From: Sphingobacteriia bacterium
GTDB taxonomy: Bacteria > Pseudomonadota > Alphaproteobacteria > Rickettsiales > 33-17
Direction of reading: 5' to 3'
NCBI GenBank assembly: GCA_017304685.1
Contig: JAFKLR010000003.1
Span: 434,001-498,000 of the forward strand
DNA length: 64,000 nt
Shown one piece after another: positions 42,338-50,794 of this stretch; the first letter of the stretch is position 1; each line of letters begins with the position of its first letter. The translations under genes were made by a program, and so were the position numbers. The notes beneath the pieces were generated by a model that worked only from the letters and a program-made list of their open reading frames with translations, did not search any database and had not been told where the DNA came from.

Positions 42338-44059
42338 TTATTTTTTACCTAAAGAATTTCCAGAATTTTGTTTTTCAGAAGATTTAACTTCTTTTTGCTC
42401 TACTTCTGTACGTTTAGATAAAGGGCTAATTTTAAAAGGACTAATACTTCTTGTTGAGCGATTACTTGAAGGTTCTGCAGGCGAAATATCACTAACGACA
42501 GTTAAAGGATTAAAACTTGATACCCAAGATTTAACTTTAGAGTAATAAGTATTTCTAGAATTTGATTGCGGTAAAGGAGTATTATTTGTTGATAACTCTT
42601 GATTATTACCTTGAGGAGATGACTGTTTAGAATTTTTACTCTGTAAATTTGCATTAGGTTTAAAAATTGATTTTACAATTTCAATGTCAATTTTCTCTTT
42701 TTTATTAATTGAAACAGATTCATTATTAACTTCTGATTTTTTCGGTTCTAAGTTTAAACCTATAAATTCTAAAGCTGTTGCTTTAGCTTTAATTGCGCAT
42801 TCTTCACCGCCATGTCCATCGAATATACCGAATAAAACTGGTTTTTGAGCCTGATTAATGTTAAATACATTTACAGTAATATTATCATCTGAGCTTCCTA
42901 TAGCTGCTCTTAATAAAAGATCTGATAATGAATATTCATTATTTTTATTATTAGTATAATAATCATAAATAATATTTTTAATTTTTCTTTCATTAATACA
43001 ATCTTTCTCATATAACCCGTCGCAGCCTGTAATAATTATAATTTTTTTTCCTTCTGCAAGTAATTGAGTGTAATTTTTTTGGCCAAAATCAGGCTCATAC
43101 GGTACTTTACCTTCAAGTGTTGCATTACCGAATGCACCGCCTGTAGCAAGAGCACCATTTATTCTGCCCATGCATACGACACCACGTTTTGATCTAATTT
43201 TTTTATAAATTACAGGTTCAGAAGGTGCTTGATCAAAAGTTAACCTACGGCTATTTTCTTCATCAATTGTACCGTCTTTATTTAAAACCACTTGAGTAAT
43301 CCTTGGATCACCTAAATTACTATAAGAAAAAGTTTGAGTAGATGGGTTGTAATACCCTATTACGCTTGTTGTTCCTGAAGCTTCAGATTTTGTTTTTTCG
43401 TAAATAGTTTTATTAAGTTGAGCTAAATATTCTAATGATTGTAATGAATTTAATTGAATGTTTTCTTTTTCTTCTGCAAAAAACTGGTCTTCTTGGTTAC
43501 GTCTTTGCCCTTGTGCTTCTGAAATTAGGAAAGGACCTTTTGCCAAATCTATATATGTATTTTCGCCTTTATTACGTTCAGTAATAGCACTTGCTATTGT
43601 TTTTTTAAACGCTTCAGGATCAATTCTATGTTTATTTTTTTCTTCAAACTCTTGCTCTCTTTTTTCTTCTAATTTATCAAGTTCTCTATTTTGCTCGTAT
43701 TGGTCTTTAGCTTTTGTATCAAGTAAATTTACTGCTACTAAAGTTAAAAAGTTTTTTGAATTTAATAATTTTGGATCTAATGTAGAAGTCACTTTACCAA
43801 TAGCTTCTTTTAAAGATTCTACATCCATAGTTTTAATTCTATCTGGTGTATACTCATCAAATTGTAGGGCTTCTAATTCTATGAGTTTATTAAATAAGCC
43901 ATTTAAATTATGTTCACCATGTAATGTAAACTCATTTAATTCATTTGATTTAAGAATTTCTTCTAAATTAGGTGTTTCTAAAGCTAAATTTATTGCTTGA
44001 GTAATATTTAAAAATTCCTTACCTAAAAAAGATGCAAATGGAGATTGTGATTTAGCCAT
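42338..44059 (-). CDS. PP2C-family Ser/Thr phosphatase with relocated FDGHGG segment
   Basis: 573 aa. Residues ~1-170 are helical and unrecognised. The PP2C domain has motif I GQRRNQEDQFF (E190, D191), SGTTSVIGYY (229-237), YSNLGDPR (NVGDSR equivalent, D251), RLTFDQAPSE, VPYEPDF, TGCDGLYEKD (D347) and SSDDNITVNVF (D391/D392). The segment that should directly follow motif I, FGIFDGHGGEECA (D414), comes last, at 410-421. All four metal-binding motifs exist, so Mn/Mg-dependent phosphatase activity is plausible. An N replaces D in the usual LGD element (AFGN). The last ~130 residues are Ser/Asn/Pro-rich, possibly disordered. Such phosphatases act on host or bacterial phosphoproteins; target unknown. 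Confidence 0.85.
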   Translation of the reverse strand: MAKSQSPFASFLGKEFLNITQAINLALETPNLEEILKSNELNEFTLHGEHNLNGLFNKLIELEALQFDEYTPDRIKTMDVESLKEAIGKVTSTLDPKLLNSKNFLTLVAVNLLDTKAKDQYEQNRELDKLEEKREQEFEEKNKHRIDPEAFKKTIASAITERNKGENTYIDLAKGPFLISEAQGQRRNQEDQFFAEEKENIQLNSLQSLEYLAQLNKTIYEKTKSEASGTTSVIGYYNPSTQTFSYSNLGDPRITQVVLNKDGTIDEENSRRLTFDQAPSEPVIYKKIRSKRGVVCMGRINGALATGGAFGNATLEGKVPYEPDFGQKNYTQLLAEGKKIIIITGCDGLYEKDCINERKIKNIIYDYYTNNKNNEYSLSDLLLRAAIGSSDDNITVNVFNINQAQKPVLFGIFDGHGGEECAIKAKATALEFIGLNLEPKKSEVNNESVSINKKEKIDIEIVKSIFKPNANLQSKNSKQSSPQGNNQELSTNNTPLPQSNSRNTYYSKVKSWVSSFNPLTVVSDISPAEPSSNRSTRSISPFKISPLSKRTEVEQKEVKSSEKQNSGNSLGKK

Positions 44060-44200
44060 AAATAATTCCTAATTTTAAATGATATATAAAATGTTAGTTT
44101 AAACATTGTTAAATTTTAATGTTGTTTTAATAAAGGGTCAATGAATTACTTTAAAACTACACGATTGTGTTATTTTTAAAAGCTTTCTTATAATTTACGA

Positions 44201-45313
44201 TTAAAGTAATCCAAAAAATATTTTAGCATTTTCAATTACGTTTTGAAATTCATTAAAGTTAGGAGTAGTTGAATCAGCATTTTCAATAAAGGTTCCGCCT
44301 AAAACGCCGATATCCTCTTTTTTTGCATTTAAATGCGATTTAGGAAAAATATAAAAATAATGAGCATATTTATTTCCATTGGAATCTACTTTTTCATCAA
44401 TATCGACAAAAATTGTATAATTTAAATTTTCTGGGTTTTGGTTTTTTAGCATAACTAAATGCCCTTGGACGGGTAACATCTTTTTGTCATCTAAAAGTTC
44501 TTTAGCGCCAATACCAGCGGCATTTACAATTATTTTTTCTTTTACTTTATTAAAGCTATTAATTTTAATTCGATTAAAAATTATTTCTTTCTTTTTTAAA
44601 AAACTATTTAGTTGATCCATAATTTGAGCAGTTTCAATAAATATACAATCATCATACGCGAACATCTTATAAGTTTTGCCATTTTTAAAATCTAATATAA
44701 CTTCTTTAGCAGGGCTTATTATTCCTTCACGAACATATCTTTCTAATGGTGATTGTCTTTTATTTAAATAATAGGCTGGAATTATACGAGCACCACTTTT
44801 TAAAAATGTATGTTTTTTTTCAACAATTGATTTATAAAAATTATATGAATATATACTAATACCAGCGATTTTATCCTTTAAAGTCGGGTAGCTGCGAGAA
44901 GAGGGAGGAGCAAAGGATGCACCAGCATTGTGGGAGGCAAGGTTATCAAATTCTTCTGCGTAAATAATAATGTTTTTAAAACCGTTTTCTAATAATTCTA
45001 TTGTAGTAAATAATCCCTTCACTCCTGCGCCAATTACTGCAATAGGTTCATTTTTTTTAACATTAGGATATTTATCAATAAATGAATTTACTAAATAATT
45101 TGCAGCACCTGGTGCAATTGTCCAGCCAGCACCACCCTGGCCATAATTATTAAGAATAATTTTATTATCCAGCTCTATAATGTTTATACGAGGTTCACCG
45201 CGACGTTTAGGGCGATAACAAAGAATGTTATCTCCTATATTTTCTACTTCTAAACGAGGAGGGTTTATGTAACGAATTTCCATTTTATTTGAATAGATCA
45301 AAGAATTTATCAA
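44201..45313 (-). CDS. Circularly permuted D-amino-acid-oxidase-like FAD enzyme
   Basis: 370 aa from a TTG at 45313; an ATG at 45283 and an open frame upstream to ~45364 give other options. The block that is C-terminal in D-amino-acid oxidase (DAO) comes first: CYRP (33-35 RP, substrate-carboxylate Arg) and NNYGQGGAGWTIAPGAA (55-71; DAO HNYGHGGYGLTIHWGCA). Then follows the normally N-terminal part: IAVIGAGVKGLFTTIEL (GxGxxG at 95-100), IYAEEF, AGASFAPP, IVNAAGIGAKEL, PVQGHLVML and GVLGGTF, ending at NAKIFFG (DAO NARIIGE). Motifs are intact, so FAD binding and oxidase activity are plausible. A putative signal peptide lies in the upstream extension. Tandem with a degenerate paralogue. Confidence 0.85.
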   Translation of the reverse strand: MINSLIYSNKMEIRYINPPRLEVENIGDNILCYRPKRRGEPRINIIELDNKIILNNYGQGGAGWTIAPGAANYLVNSFIDKYPNVKKNEPIAVIGAGVKGLFTTIELLENGFKNIIIYAEEFDNLASHNAGASFAPPSSRSYPTLKDKIAGISIYSYNFYKSIVEKKHTFLKSGARIIPAYYLNKRQSPLERYVREGIISPAKEVILDFKNGKTYKMFAYDDCIFIETAQIMDQLNSFLKKKEIIFNRIKINSFNKVKEKIIVNAAGIGAKELLDDKKMLPVQGHLVMLKNQNPENLNYTIFVDIDEKVDSNGNKYAHYFYIFPKSHLNAKKEDIGVLGGTFIENADSTTPNFNEFQNVIENAKIFFGLL

Positions 45314-45384
45314 GAAAAATATAGAAGTGAATATAGTAGGTTTTAGAAAATTAGTAAATTTTATAAATCTTTTTTGCGTATATA

Positions 45385-45427
45385 AATTATAACAAGTGAG
45401 ATATAAAATATCTCACTTGTTATAATT
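45385..45427. repeat. Long hairpin between the two oxidase-like genes
   Basis: Perfect 20-base arms (45385-45404 and 45408-45427) with a three-base loop, immediately after the stop at 45431 (minus strand) and ~20 bases before the signal-peptide-like extension of the downstream gene. No T tract; may process or stabilise the shared transcript. Confidence 0.75.
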
Positions 45428-45430
45428 AAC

Positions 45431-46645
45431 TTATCTTACACCGTAAAATTCTCTAGCAGTTTCAATAATTCTATTAAATTCTTCCGGATTAGATTGTTCG
45501 GTATAAGTTCCAACTGATATACTTCCACCGATTACGCCAACGCTTCCTGCATTCGCGGCATCAATAGAACGTTTTGGATGGATATAAAATGCTCTGTTAA
45601 CTGTTTGACCAAATGAATCAACAGTGTTTCCAAAGTTAATATAAGCTACGTAATTTAAATCTTCAGCATATTCATTTTTTAATACCATTGTATATTGCTG
45701 AGCATAAATATTACGGCTATTTACTAAATCGTCTGGTGAGACACCACTTGTATCAACAATTACTTTGTGACGTAAAGCTGATACATCATTAATTTTAAGC
45801 TCTTTAAATACGACGCCCTTATCCTTTAAAAGTTCATAGAGCTTTTGTGTAAGTAAAGGAGCATCGATAAAGATTGTATCTTCATACATAACAGCAGGGC
45901 GTGTAGTACCGTTGCCAAAATCTAATTCAACATTTTTAGCCGGACGCATTAAACCTGCTTTAACAAAATTAGCAAAATCTGCATCTTCACGAGATTGGAA
46001 ATATCCAGGAATAATTTTCGCTCCCACCCAAAAATATTTATGCTTTCCTTGTGCTATTTCCTTATAATATTTATAAGAGTATAAACCAAGTTCTTTAAAT
46101 AAATGTTTTGATTTCTCATTAAAGGTAGAAGTTGTAGTGAAAATTCCTGAATCAGAGGTATTTAATAAATCGTTTAAGCTTTCAATATAAACTGAAATAT
46201 TGTTATAACCCCTTTCTTTTAATTCAAGAGCAGTAAATAAGCTTTGAGCATTTCTTCCTATAACTGCAATTGGCTCATTCTTTGATACAGTAGTGCCAAA
46301 TTTGTGAATAAATAAATCAGTAACATATTTAGCGCTAGCTGGACCTAAAGTCCATCCACCATCATTAAATCCGTAATTACTTATGAAATATTTACCACGT
46401 TTGAATTCTACTTCAAGAACAGGATTTTCTGCTCTTAATTGTACTTTTTTTGTGACTTTTAAAGCGATATTTTCTTTCTCAAATTTAGGCGGAACAATTC
46501 TACGTACTTCGGGTTCACTACTTTCAATTTGGAGGAAAGTTGACGCATGAGATAAGGTAGTTGATAAAACTAAAGCTGAAATGAAAAATATATTTTTTAA
46601 GGTTTTGTTAGCTTTGGTTTTAAGAATAAAATTATTTTCTAACAT
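45431..46645 (-). CDS. Exported, permuted oxidase-like protein with a lost FAD motif
   Basis: 404 aa from the ATG at 46645, with a GGAG site six bases upstream. Signal peptide with core IFFISALVLSTTLSHA, cleavage ~34. Same permuted order as its neighbour: VQLRAENPVLEVE and SNYGFNDGGWTLGPASA (89-105) precede the Rossmann-like strand. In that strand GAGVKG has become GRNAQS (130-135), so the dinucleotide-binding glycines are gone. Later segments match the neighbour (FVKAGLMRPAKNVELDFGNG / YVREGIISPAKEVILDFKNG; VDTSGVSPDDLV / VNAAGIGAKELL; GVIGGSI / GVLGGTF). Likely a periplasmic or secreted pseudoenzyme, perhaps keeping ligand binding. Same strand as the neighbour. Confidence 0.8.
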   Translation of the reverse strand: MLENNFILKTKANKTLKNIFFISALVLSTTLSHASTFLQIESSEPEVRRIVPPKFEKENIALKVTKKVQLRAENPVLEVEFKRGKYFISNYGFNDGGWTLGPASAKYVTDLFIHKFGTTVSKNEPIAVIGRNAQSLFTALELKERGYNNISVYIESLNDLLNTSDSGIFTTTSTFNEKSKHLFKELGLYSYKYYKEIAQGKHKYFWVGAKIIPGYFQSREDADFANFVKAGLMRPAKNVELDFGNGTTRPAVMYEDTIFIDAPLLTQKLYELLKDKGVVFKELKINDVSALRHKVIVDTSGVSPDDLVNSRNIYAQQYTMVLKNEYAEDLNYVAYINFGNTVDSFGQTVNRAFYIHPKRSIDAANAGSVGVIGGSISVGTYTEQSNPEEFNRIIETAREFYGVR

Positions 46646-46671
46646 TGTAACTCCTATCTTAGGATTAAACA

Positions 46672-46701
46672 AAAAATCAGAAGGTTGCCCTTCTGATTTT
46701 T
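46672..46701 (-). terminator. Rho-independent terminator after the MFS symporter gene
   Basis: AAAAATCAGAAGG (46672-46684), four-base loop TTGC, CCTTCTGATTTTT (46689-46701). On the minus strand it follows the transporter stop and ends only ~26 bases before the next start, so it also acts as a possible attenuator for the oxidase-like gene. Confidence 0.85.
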
Positions 46702-46752
46702 AATGATAAGTTAAAAATAAATTTTATTCTAGAGAAAAGTTTAACTTTTTGT

Positions 46753-48006
46753 TTACGCTAGTGCAACTTTCCTTCTATCTTCTAAATAATAGATTGAAAT
46801 AAGTGAAATTAATGCAAAGAACATTATATAAAATGCTAGAGCTTCTTTAATTCCGGTATATTCAATTAAGAATGTTGCAACCATAGGAACTGTTCCACCA
46901 AAAATAGCTGCGGAAATATTATAGGAAAGTGCAACACCTGTATATCTTACGCTTGTAGGGAATAATTCAACTAAAATTGTTGGAATTGGTGCCATATATA
47001 ATGATACTAACATACCAAAAATAAGTTGTCCTAGGAACGCAGAGAAAAAGTCATGACTCTTAAGTAATATAAAACATGGGTAAGCAAGTAGTAAGAATCC
47101 TAAAGCCGCAGCTCTAATTACAACTTTTCTACCAATCACATCTGACATATATCCTACTATTGGAATAAAGGCAGTTGCAATTAACATTGTAATTGAATTT
47201 ATTATTGAAGCTTCATCAACTGAGCGACCTACAAATGTTGTCATAAAACTTTTCATAAAACTTACGAAAGTATAGAAAGGTACAGTTACGGTTAAATATA
47301 GGCAAATTGCAGTAATCAATTGAACTGGGAAATCTGTAAGAACTTTTCTTGTTGGTGCTTTTGCAATTAAACCTTTTGCTTTAGCTTCTTCATATTTTGG
47401 GCTTTCGTGAAGATTTGAACGAATATAAAGACCTACTAAGCCAATTACGAGTCCAATACCAAATGGTACTCTCCATCCCCATGCATTAAAACTTTCTGGG
47501 GACATGAAATTTGCGCATATCGCTGCGACCGCAGAGCCTGCTAAAATACCTAAATTCATACTAAACATAGCAGAACTACCTGCAAGACCACGTTTATTAT
47601 CTGGAGCATGTTCTACCACAAAAGCGATTGATCCGCTAAACTCGCCACCAAGCGATAAACCTTGCAATAATCTAATAATTACTAAGCAAATAGGAGCTAT
47701 CATTCCCACTTCTTGGTAACTTGGTAAAATAGCAATGAATGATGTTGGAATTGCCATAGTTAATATAGAGGCAGATAATGCTTGTCTTCTACCGAATTTA
47801 TCACCTATATAACCAAAGAGTATAGCGCCTAGTGGACGCATAAAGAAGCCAGCTGCGAAAGCGGCGTATGTTGCCATTCGTGAAAGGAATATATCGTCGG
47901 AAGGAAAATAAAGTCTGCTTATTATTTCAACAAAATGTACGTATAAAGCGAAATCATACCATTCAAGTGCGTTGCCAATTATTCCGGCAGTAACAACCTT
48001 TCTCAT
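46753..48006 (-). CDS. MFS transporter, metabolite:H+ symporter (ProP-like) family
   Basis: 417 aa, twelve membrane helices. The MHS-family opening is clear (AGIIGNALEWYDFALYVHF, with the ExYD/WYDF element), followed by motif A (GYIGDKFGRRQAL), GLSLGGEFSGS in TM4 and RVPFGIG in TM6. Members import osmolytes such as proline/betaine, or di- and tricarboxylates; many Rickettsiales use ProP-like carriers to take host metabolites. Specificity cannot be read. It lies upstream of the two oxidase-like genes but is separated by a terminator. Confidence 0.93.
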   Translation of the reverse strand: MRKVVTAGIIGNALEWYDFALYVHFVEIISRLYFPSDDIFLSRMATYAAFAAGFFMRPLGAILFGYIGDKFGRRQALSASILTMAIPTSFIAILPSYQEVGMIAPICLVIIRLLQGLSLGGEFSGSIAFVVEHAPDNKRGLAGSSAMFSMNLGILAGSAVAAICANFMSPESFNAWGWRVPFGIGLVIGLVGLYIRSNLHESPKYEEAKAKGLIAKAPTRKVLTDFPVQLITAICLYLTVTVPFYTFVSFMKSFMTTFVGRSVDEASIINSITMLIATAFIPIVGYMSDVIGRKVVIRAAALGFLLLAYPCFILLKSHDFFSAFLGQLIFGMLVSLYMAPIPTILVELFPTSVRYTGVALSYNISAAIFGGTVPMVATFLIEYTGIKEALAFYIMFFALISLISIYYLEDRRKVALA

Positions 48007-48490
48007 GCAGTCCTCTTAAGTTGAGTTAGACATAATTTATAAAAATAAACTTCGAGGAAATACATCTTAATGTCAAGCGATAATTTCTATCATAAATTGA
48101 AAGTAAACTGCTGATTTTCAAGCAAATATTAAGGCAGGAAATTTTAGTTAATTATATTTAAATAATTTTGTTGTGAAGTGCGAAAGGTATTTAATGTTAA
48201 TATTTTAATTTATATTGTTTATTAAAATATATTTTGATTAAAGAGGCTAAAATAGTAATTTTAAATTATATTTAAATAATAACTTAAAGTAACACATTAA
48301 GTTTATCGTATTTACATAATATTGCTTTATACAAAATGTATTTTCACATTATTAATTTTTTATTTTTAAATCTATTTTAATTGGTTAATTTATTAAAATA
48401 TTTTGACTGATAATAATTTTTAAAATTAACAATGGATTTACTAAAAAGAACTGAAATATTAATAAACTTAATTGAAAATATTATTATAAA
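48007..48490. other. AT-rich non-coding stretch between groEL and the MFS gene
   Basis: About 480 bases, including the upstream region of the MFS symporter. No open frame longer than a few codons, no tRNA and no strong hairpin was seen before the groEL terminator. Confidence 0.5.
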
Positions 48491-48523
48491 AAAAAGCCTA
48501 AAGAAATGCTCTTTAGGCTTTTT
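48491..48523 (-). terminator. Rho-independent terminator of the groESL operon
   Basis: AAAAAGCCTAAAGA (48491-48504), five-base loop, TCTTTAGGCTTTTT (48510-48523), followed on the minus strand by a T run. It ends groEL transcription. Confidence 0.92.
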
Positions 48524-48545
48524 AAAATTTGGAAGATAGTTAGGA

Positions 48546-50189
48546 CTAGAAATCCATACCGCCCATACCGCCCATGCCACCAGCCATTGGGTTTGCTGTA
48601 GGTTTATCATCTGCTTTTTCAACAATCGAAGCTTCAGTAGTAATGAAGAGACCTGCAACTGAAGCTGCATCTTCTAAAGCTGTTCTTACTACTTTAGTAG
48701 GATCAATAATACCAGCTTTAATCATATCTACATATTCAAGCTTCTGAGCATCGAATCCAAAGTTTGTATCATTGCTGTCAGTAAGTTTAGCAACAACTAC
48801 AGCGCCATCAATACCAGCGTTTTCCGCAATTTGACGTAATGGAGCTTGAAGTGATCTTCTTACAATATTAATACCAGCTTTTTGGTCGTCATTAATAGCA
48901 GTTAAGCTATCAAGAGATCTTGAAGCATAGAAAAGTGCAATACCACCACCAGGAACAATTCCTTCAGCTACAGCTGCGCGAGTTGCATTTAATGCATCTT
49001 CTACGCGGTCTTTACGTTCTTTAACTTCAACTTCTGTAGCACCACCAACTTTAAGTACTGCAACACCACCTGAAAGTTTAGCTAATCTTTCTTGTAATTT
49101 TTCACGATCATAATCTGAAGTTGTTTCAGCAATTTGACCTTTAATTTGTTGGCAACGTTCATCAATTGCTTGTTTCTCACCACCACCATCAACGATTGTA
49201 GTATTATCCTTTGTAATACTTACTTTCTTAGCTGTTCCAAGCATATTTAAAGTTACATTTTCTAACTTCATACCTAAATCTTCACTGATAACTTCACCAC
49301 CAGTAAGGATAGCAATATCTTCAAGCATTGATTTTCTTCTGTCACCAAATCCTGGTGCTTTAACAGCAGCAACTTTTAAGCCACCACGAAGTTTATTTAC
49401 AACGAGAGTTGCTAAAGCTTCACCTTCAACATCTTCTGCAATAATTAATAAAGGTCTGCCTGATTGTACAACAGCTTCAAGTAATGGGAGCATTTGTTGT
49501 AAGTTTGAAAGTTTCTTTTCGTATAATAAAATGAAGGGTCTGTCTAATTCAACAGTCATTTTTTCTGAATTAGTTACGAAATAAGGTGAAAGGTAACCAC
49601 GATCAAACATCATACCTTCAACTACTTCAAGTTCAAATTCTAGACCTTTAGCTTCTTCAACTGTAATTACACCTTCTTTACCAACTTTTTCCATAGCTTC
49701 AGCAAGTTTTTTACCGATAGTCTCATCACCATTAGCTGAAATGGTTCCCACTTGAGCAATTTCTTCAGAAGAGCTTGTATTTTTACTTTTCTTTTTAAGT
49801 TCTTCGATAACTGTTGTTACAGCTAAATCAATACCACGTTTAACATCCATTGGGTTAAGACCTGCAGTTACAACTTTATTACCTTCATTAATAATAGATT
49901 GAGCAAGTACAGTTGAGGTTGTTGTGCCATCACCAGCTTTATCGTTTGTTTTACTTGGAACTTCACGAACAAGTTGTGCTCCTAAGTTTTCCATTTTATC
50001 TGCTAAGGTAATTTCTTTAGCAACGGTCACGCCATCTTTTGTAATTCTTGGGGCGCCAAATGATTTTTCAATTACTACGTTACGTCCTCTAGGTCCAAGG
50101 GTAACTTTCACTGCATTAGCTAATATGTTTGCACCTTTAACCATTTTTTCACGTGCATCACTGCTATGAGTAACGATTTTTGAACACAT
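48546..50189 (-). CDS. groEL: Chaperonin GroEL
   Basis: 547 aa, normal length. All classic segments are present, including the ATP-binding region [31 protein letters not shown] with the catalytic Asp, the [16 protein letters not shown]-type motif ([18 protein letters not shown]), and the C-terminal Gly-Met repeat [11 protein letters not shown]. Forms the double heptamer folding chamber with GroES. Lies 24 bases after groES, so both are one heat-shock operon. An unrelated reading frame over its 3' end is a shadow. Confidence 0.99.
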   Translation of the reverse strand: MCSKIVTHSSDAREKMVKGANILANAVKVTLGPRGRNVVIEKSFGAPRITKDGVTVAKEITLADKMENLGAQLVREVPSKTNDKAGDGTTTSTVLAQSIINEGNKVVTAGLNPMDVKRGIDLAVTTVIEELKKKSKNTSSSEEIAQVGTISANGDETIGKKLAEAMEKVGKEGVITVEEAKGLEFELEVVEGMMFDRGYLSPYFVTNSEKMTVELDRPFILLYEKKLSNLQQMLPLLEAVVQSGRPLLIIAEDVEGEALATLVVNKLRGGLKVAAVKAPGFGDRRKSMLEDIAILTGGEVISEDLGMKLENVTLNMLGTAKKVSITKDNTTIVDGGGEKQAIDERCQQIKGQIAETTSDYDREKLQERLAKLSGGVAVLKVGGATEVEVKERKDRVEDALNATRAAVAEGIVPGGGIALFYASRSLDSLTAINDDQKAGINIVRRSLQAPLRQIAENAGIDGAVVVAKLTDSNDTNFGFDAQKLEYVDMIKAGIIDPTKVVRTALEDAASVAGLFITTEASIVEKADDKPTANPMAGGMGGMGGMDF

Positions 50190-50213
50190 TATTATATCTC
50201 CTTTAAAATTTTA

Positions 50214-50504
50214 CTATTGTAATACACCAATAACATCAGCTTCTTTTAGGATAACTAATTCTTCGCCATCCACTTTAACTTCAGTACCTGCCCATTTAGC
50301 AAAAAGTACTTTATCACCAACTTTAAGCTCCATAGGAATTTGATTTCCTTTTTCGTCTCTTGCGCCATTACCTGTTGCAACAACAGTTCCTTCCATTGGC
50401 TTTTCTTTAGCTGTGTCAGGAATAATAATGCCACCAGAGGTTTTTTCTTCGCCCTGATTACGTTTAACCGCTACGCGATCTTTTAACGGAACAAATTTAG
50501 TCAT
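50214..50504 (-). CDS. groES: Co-chaperonin GroES
   Basis: 96 aa, normal length. [20 protein letters not shown] (mobile-loop region [14 protein letters not shown]) and the [16 protein letters not shown] strand are typical. Forms the heptameric lid for GroEL. A GGAG site precedes the ATG. Transcribed with groEL from an RpoH-like promoter ~65 bases upstream. Confidence 0.98.
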   Translation of the reverse strand: MTKFVPLKDRVAVKRNQGEEKTSGGIIIPDTAKEKPMEGTVVATGNGARDEKGNQIPMELKVGDKVLFAKWAGTEVKVDGEELVILKEADVIGVLQ

Positions 50505-50568
50505 AAACCATTCTCCTTAAAATATAGTAAATTAATACCTAAAGTTTAAATTTATAGGCTGTACTCAG

Positions 50569-50598
50569 ATATATAGGTGTTCCTAGATACTATTCAAG
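50569..50598 (-). promoter_or_regulatory. RpoH (sigma-32)-type heat-shock promoter for groESL
   Basis: On the minus strand: -35 CTTGAA (50598-50593), 15-base spacer, -10 CCTATATAT (50577-50569). This matches heat-shock sigma promoters of proteobacteria. No CIRCE inverted repeat was found in the leader, so HrcA control is not indicated. Confidence 0.65.
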
Positions 50599-50794
50599 GG
50601 GTATTTTAATTTTTTTTTATAAATCTATGAAATTAAAGGGTAAAATTATATTAAGTTACTGTAAATCTTTACTTTTTAATTTTATTCAATTGCCAAGAGA
50701 ATATTAATTAATTAAATTGACGGTATAATGTTAATATGTTAAACAACGCTCTAATTAACTAATTTTTAATTATTATTACACGGTGAGGGTGAAT

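Noticed and set aside
43458-44000. 180-codon + strand frame opposite the PP2C-like gene
   Set aside because: Serine/phenylalanine-rich antisense translation of a real gene with clear motifs on the other strand; no ribosome-binding site or motif.
48377-48670. Open frame on the minus strand overlapping the end of groEL
   Set aside because: It lies in another frame over the highly conserved GroEL C-terminus and extends into the terminator; a shadow.
50505-50794. CIRCE element upstream of groES
   Set aside because: No TTAGCACTC-N9-GAGTGCTAA-like repeat was found on either strand.
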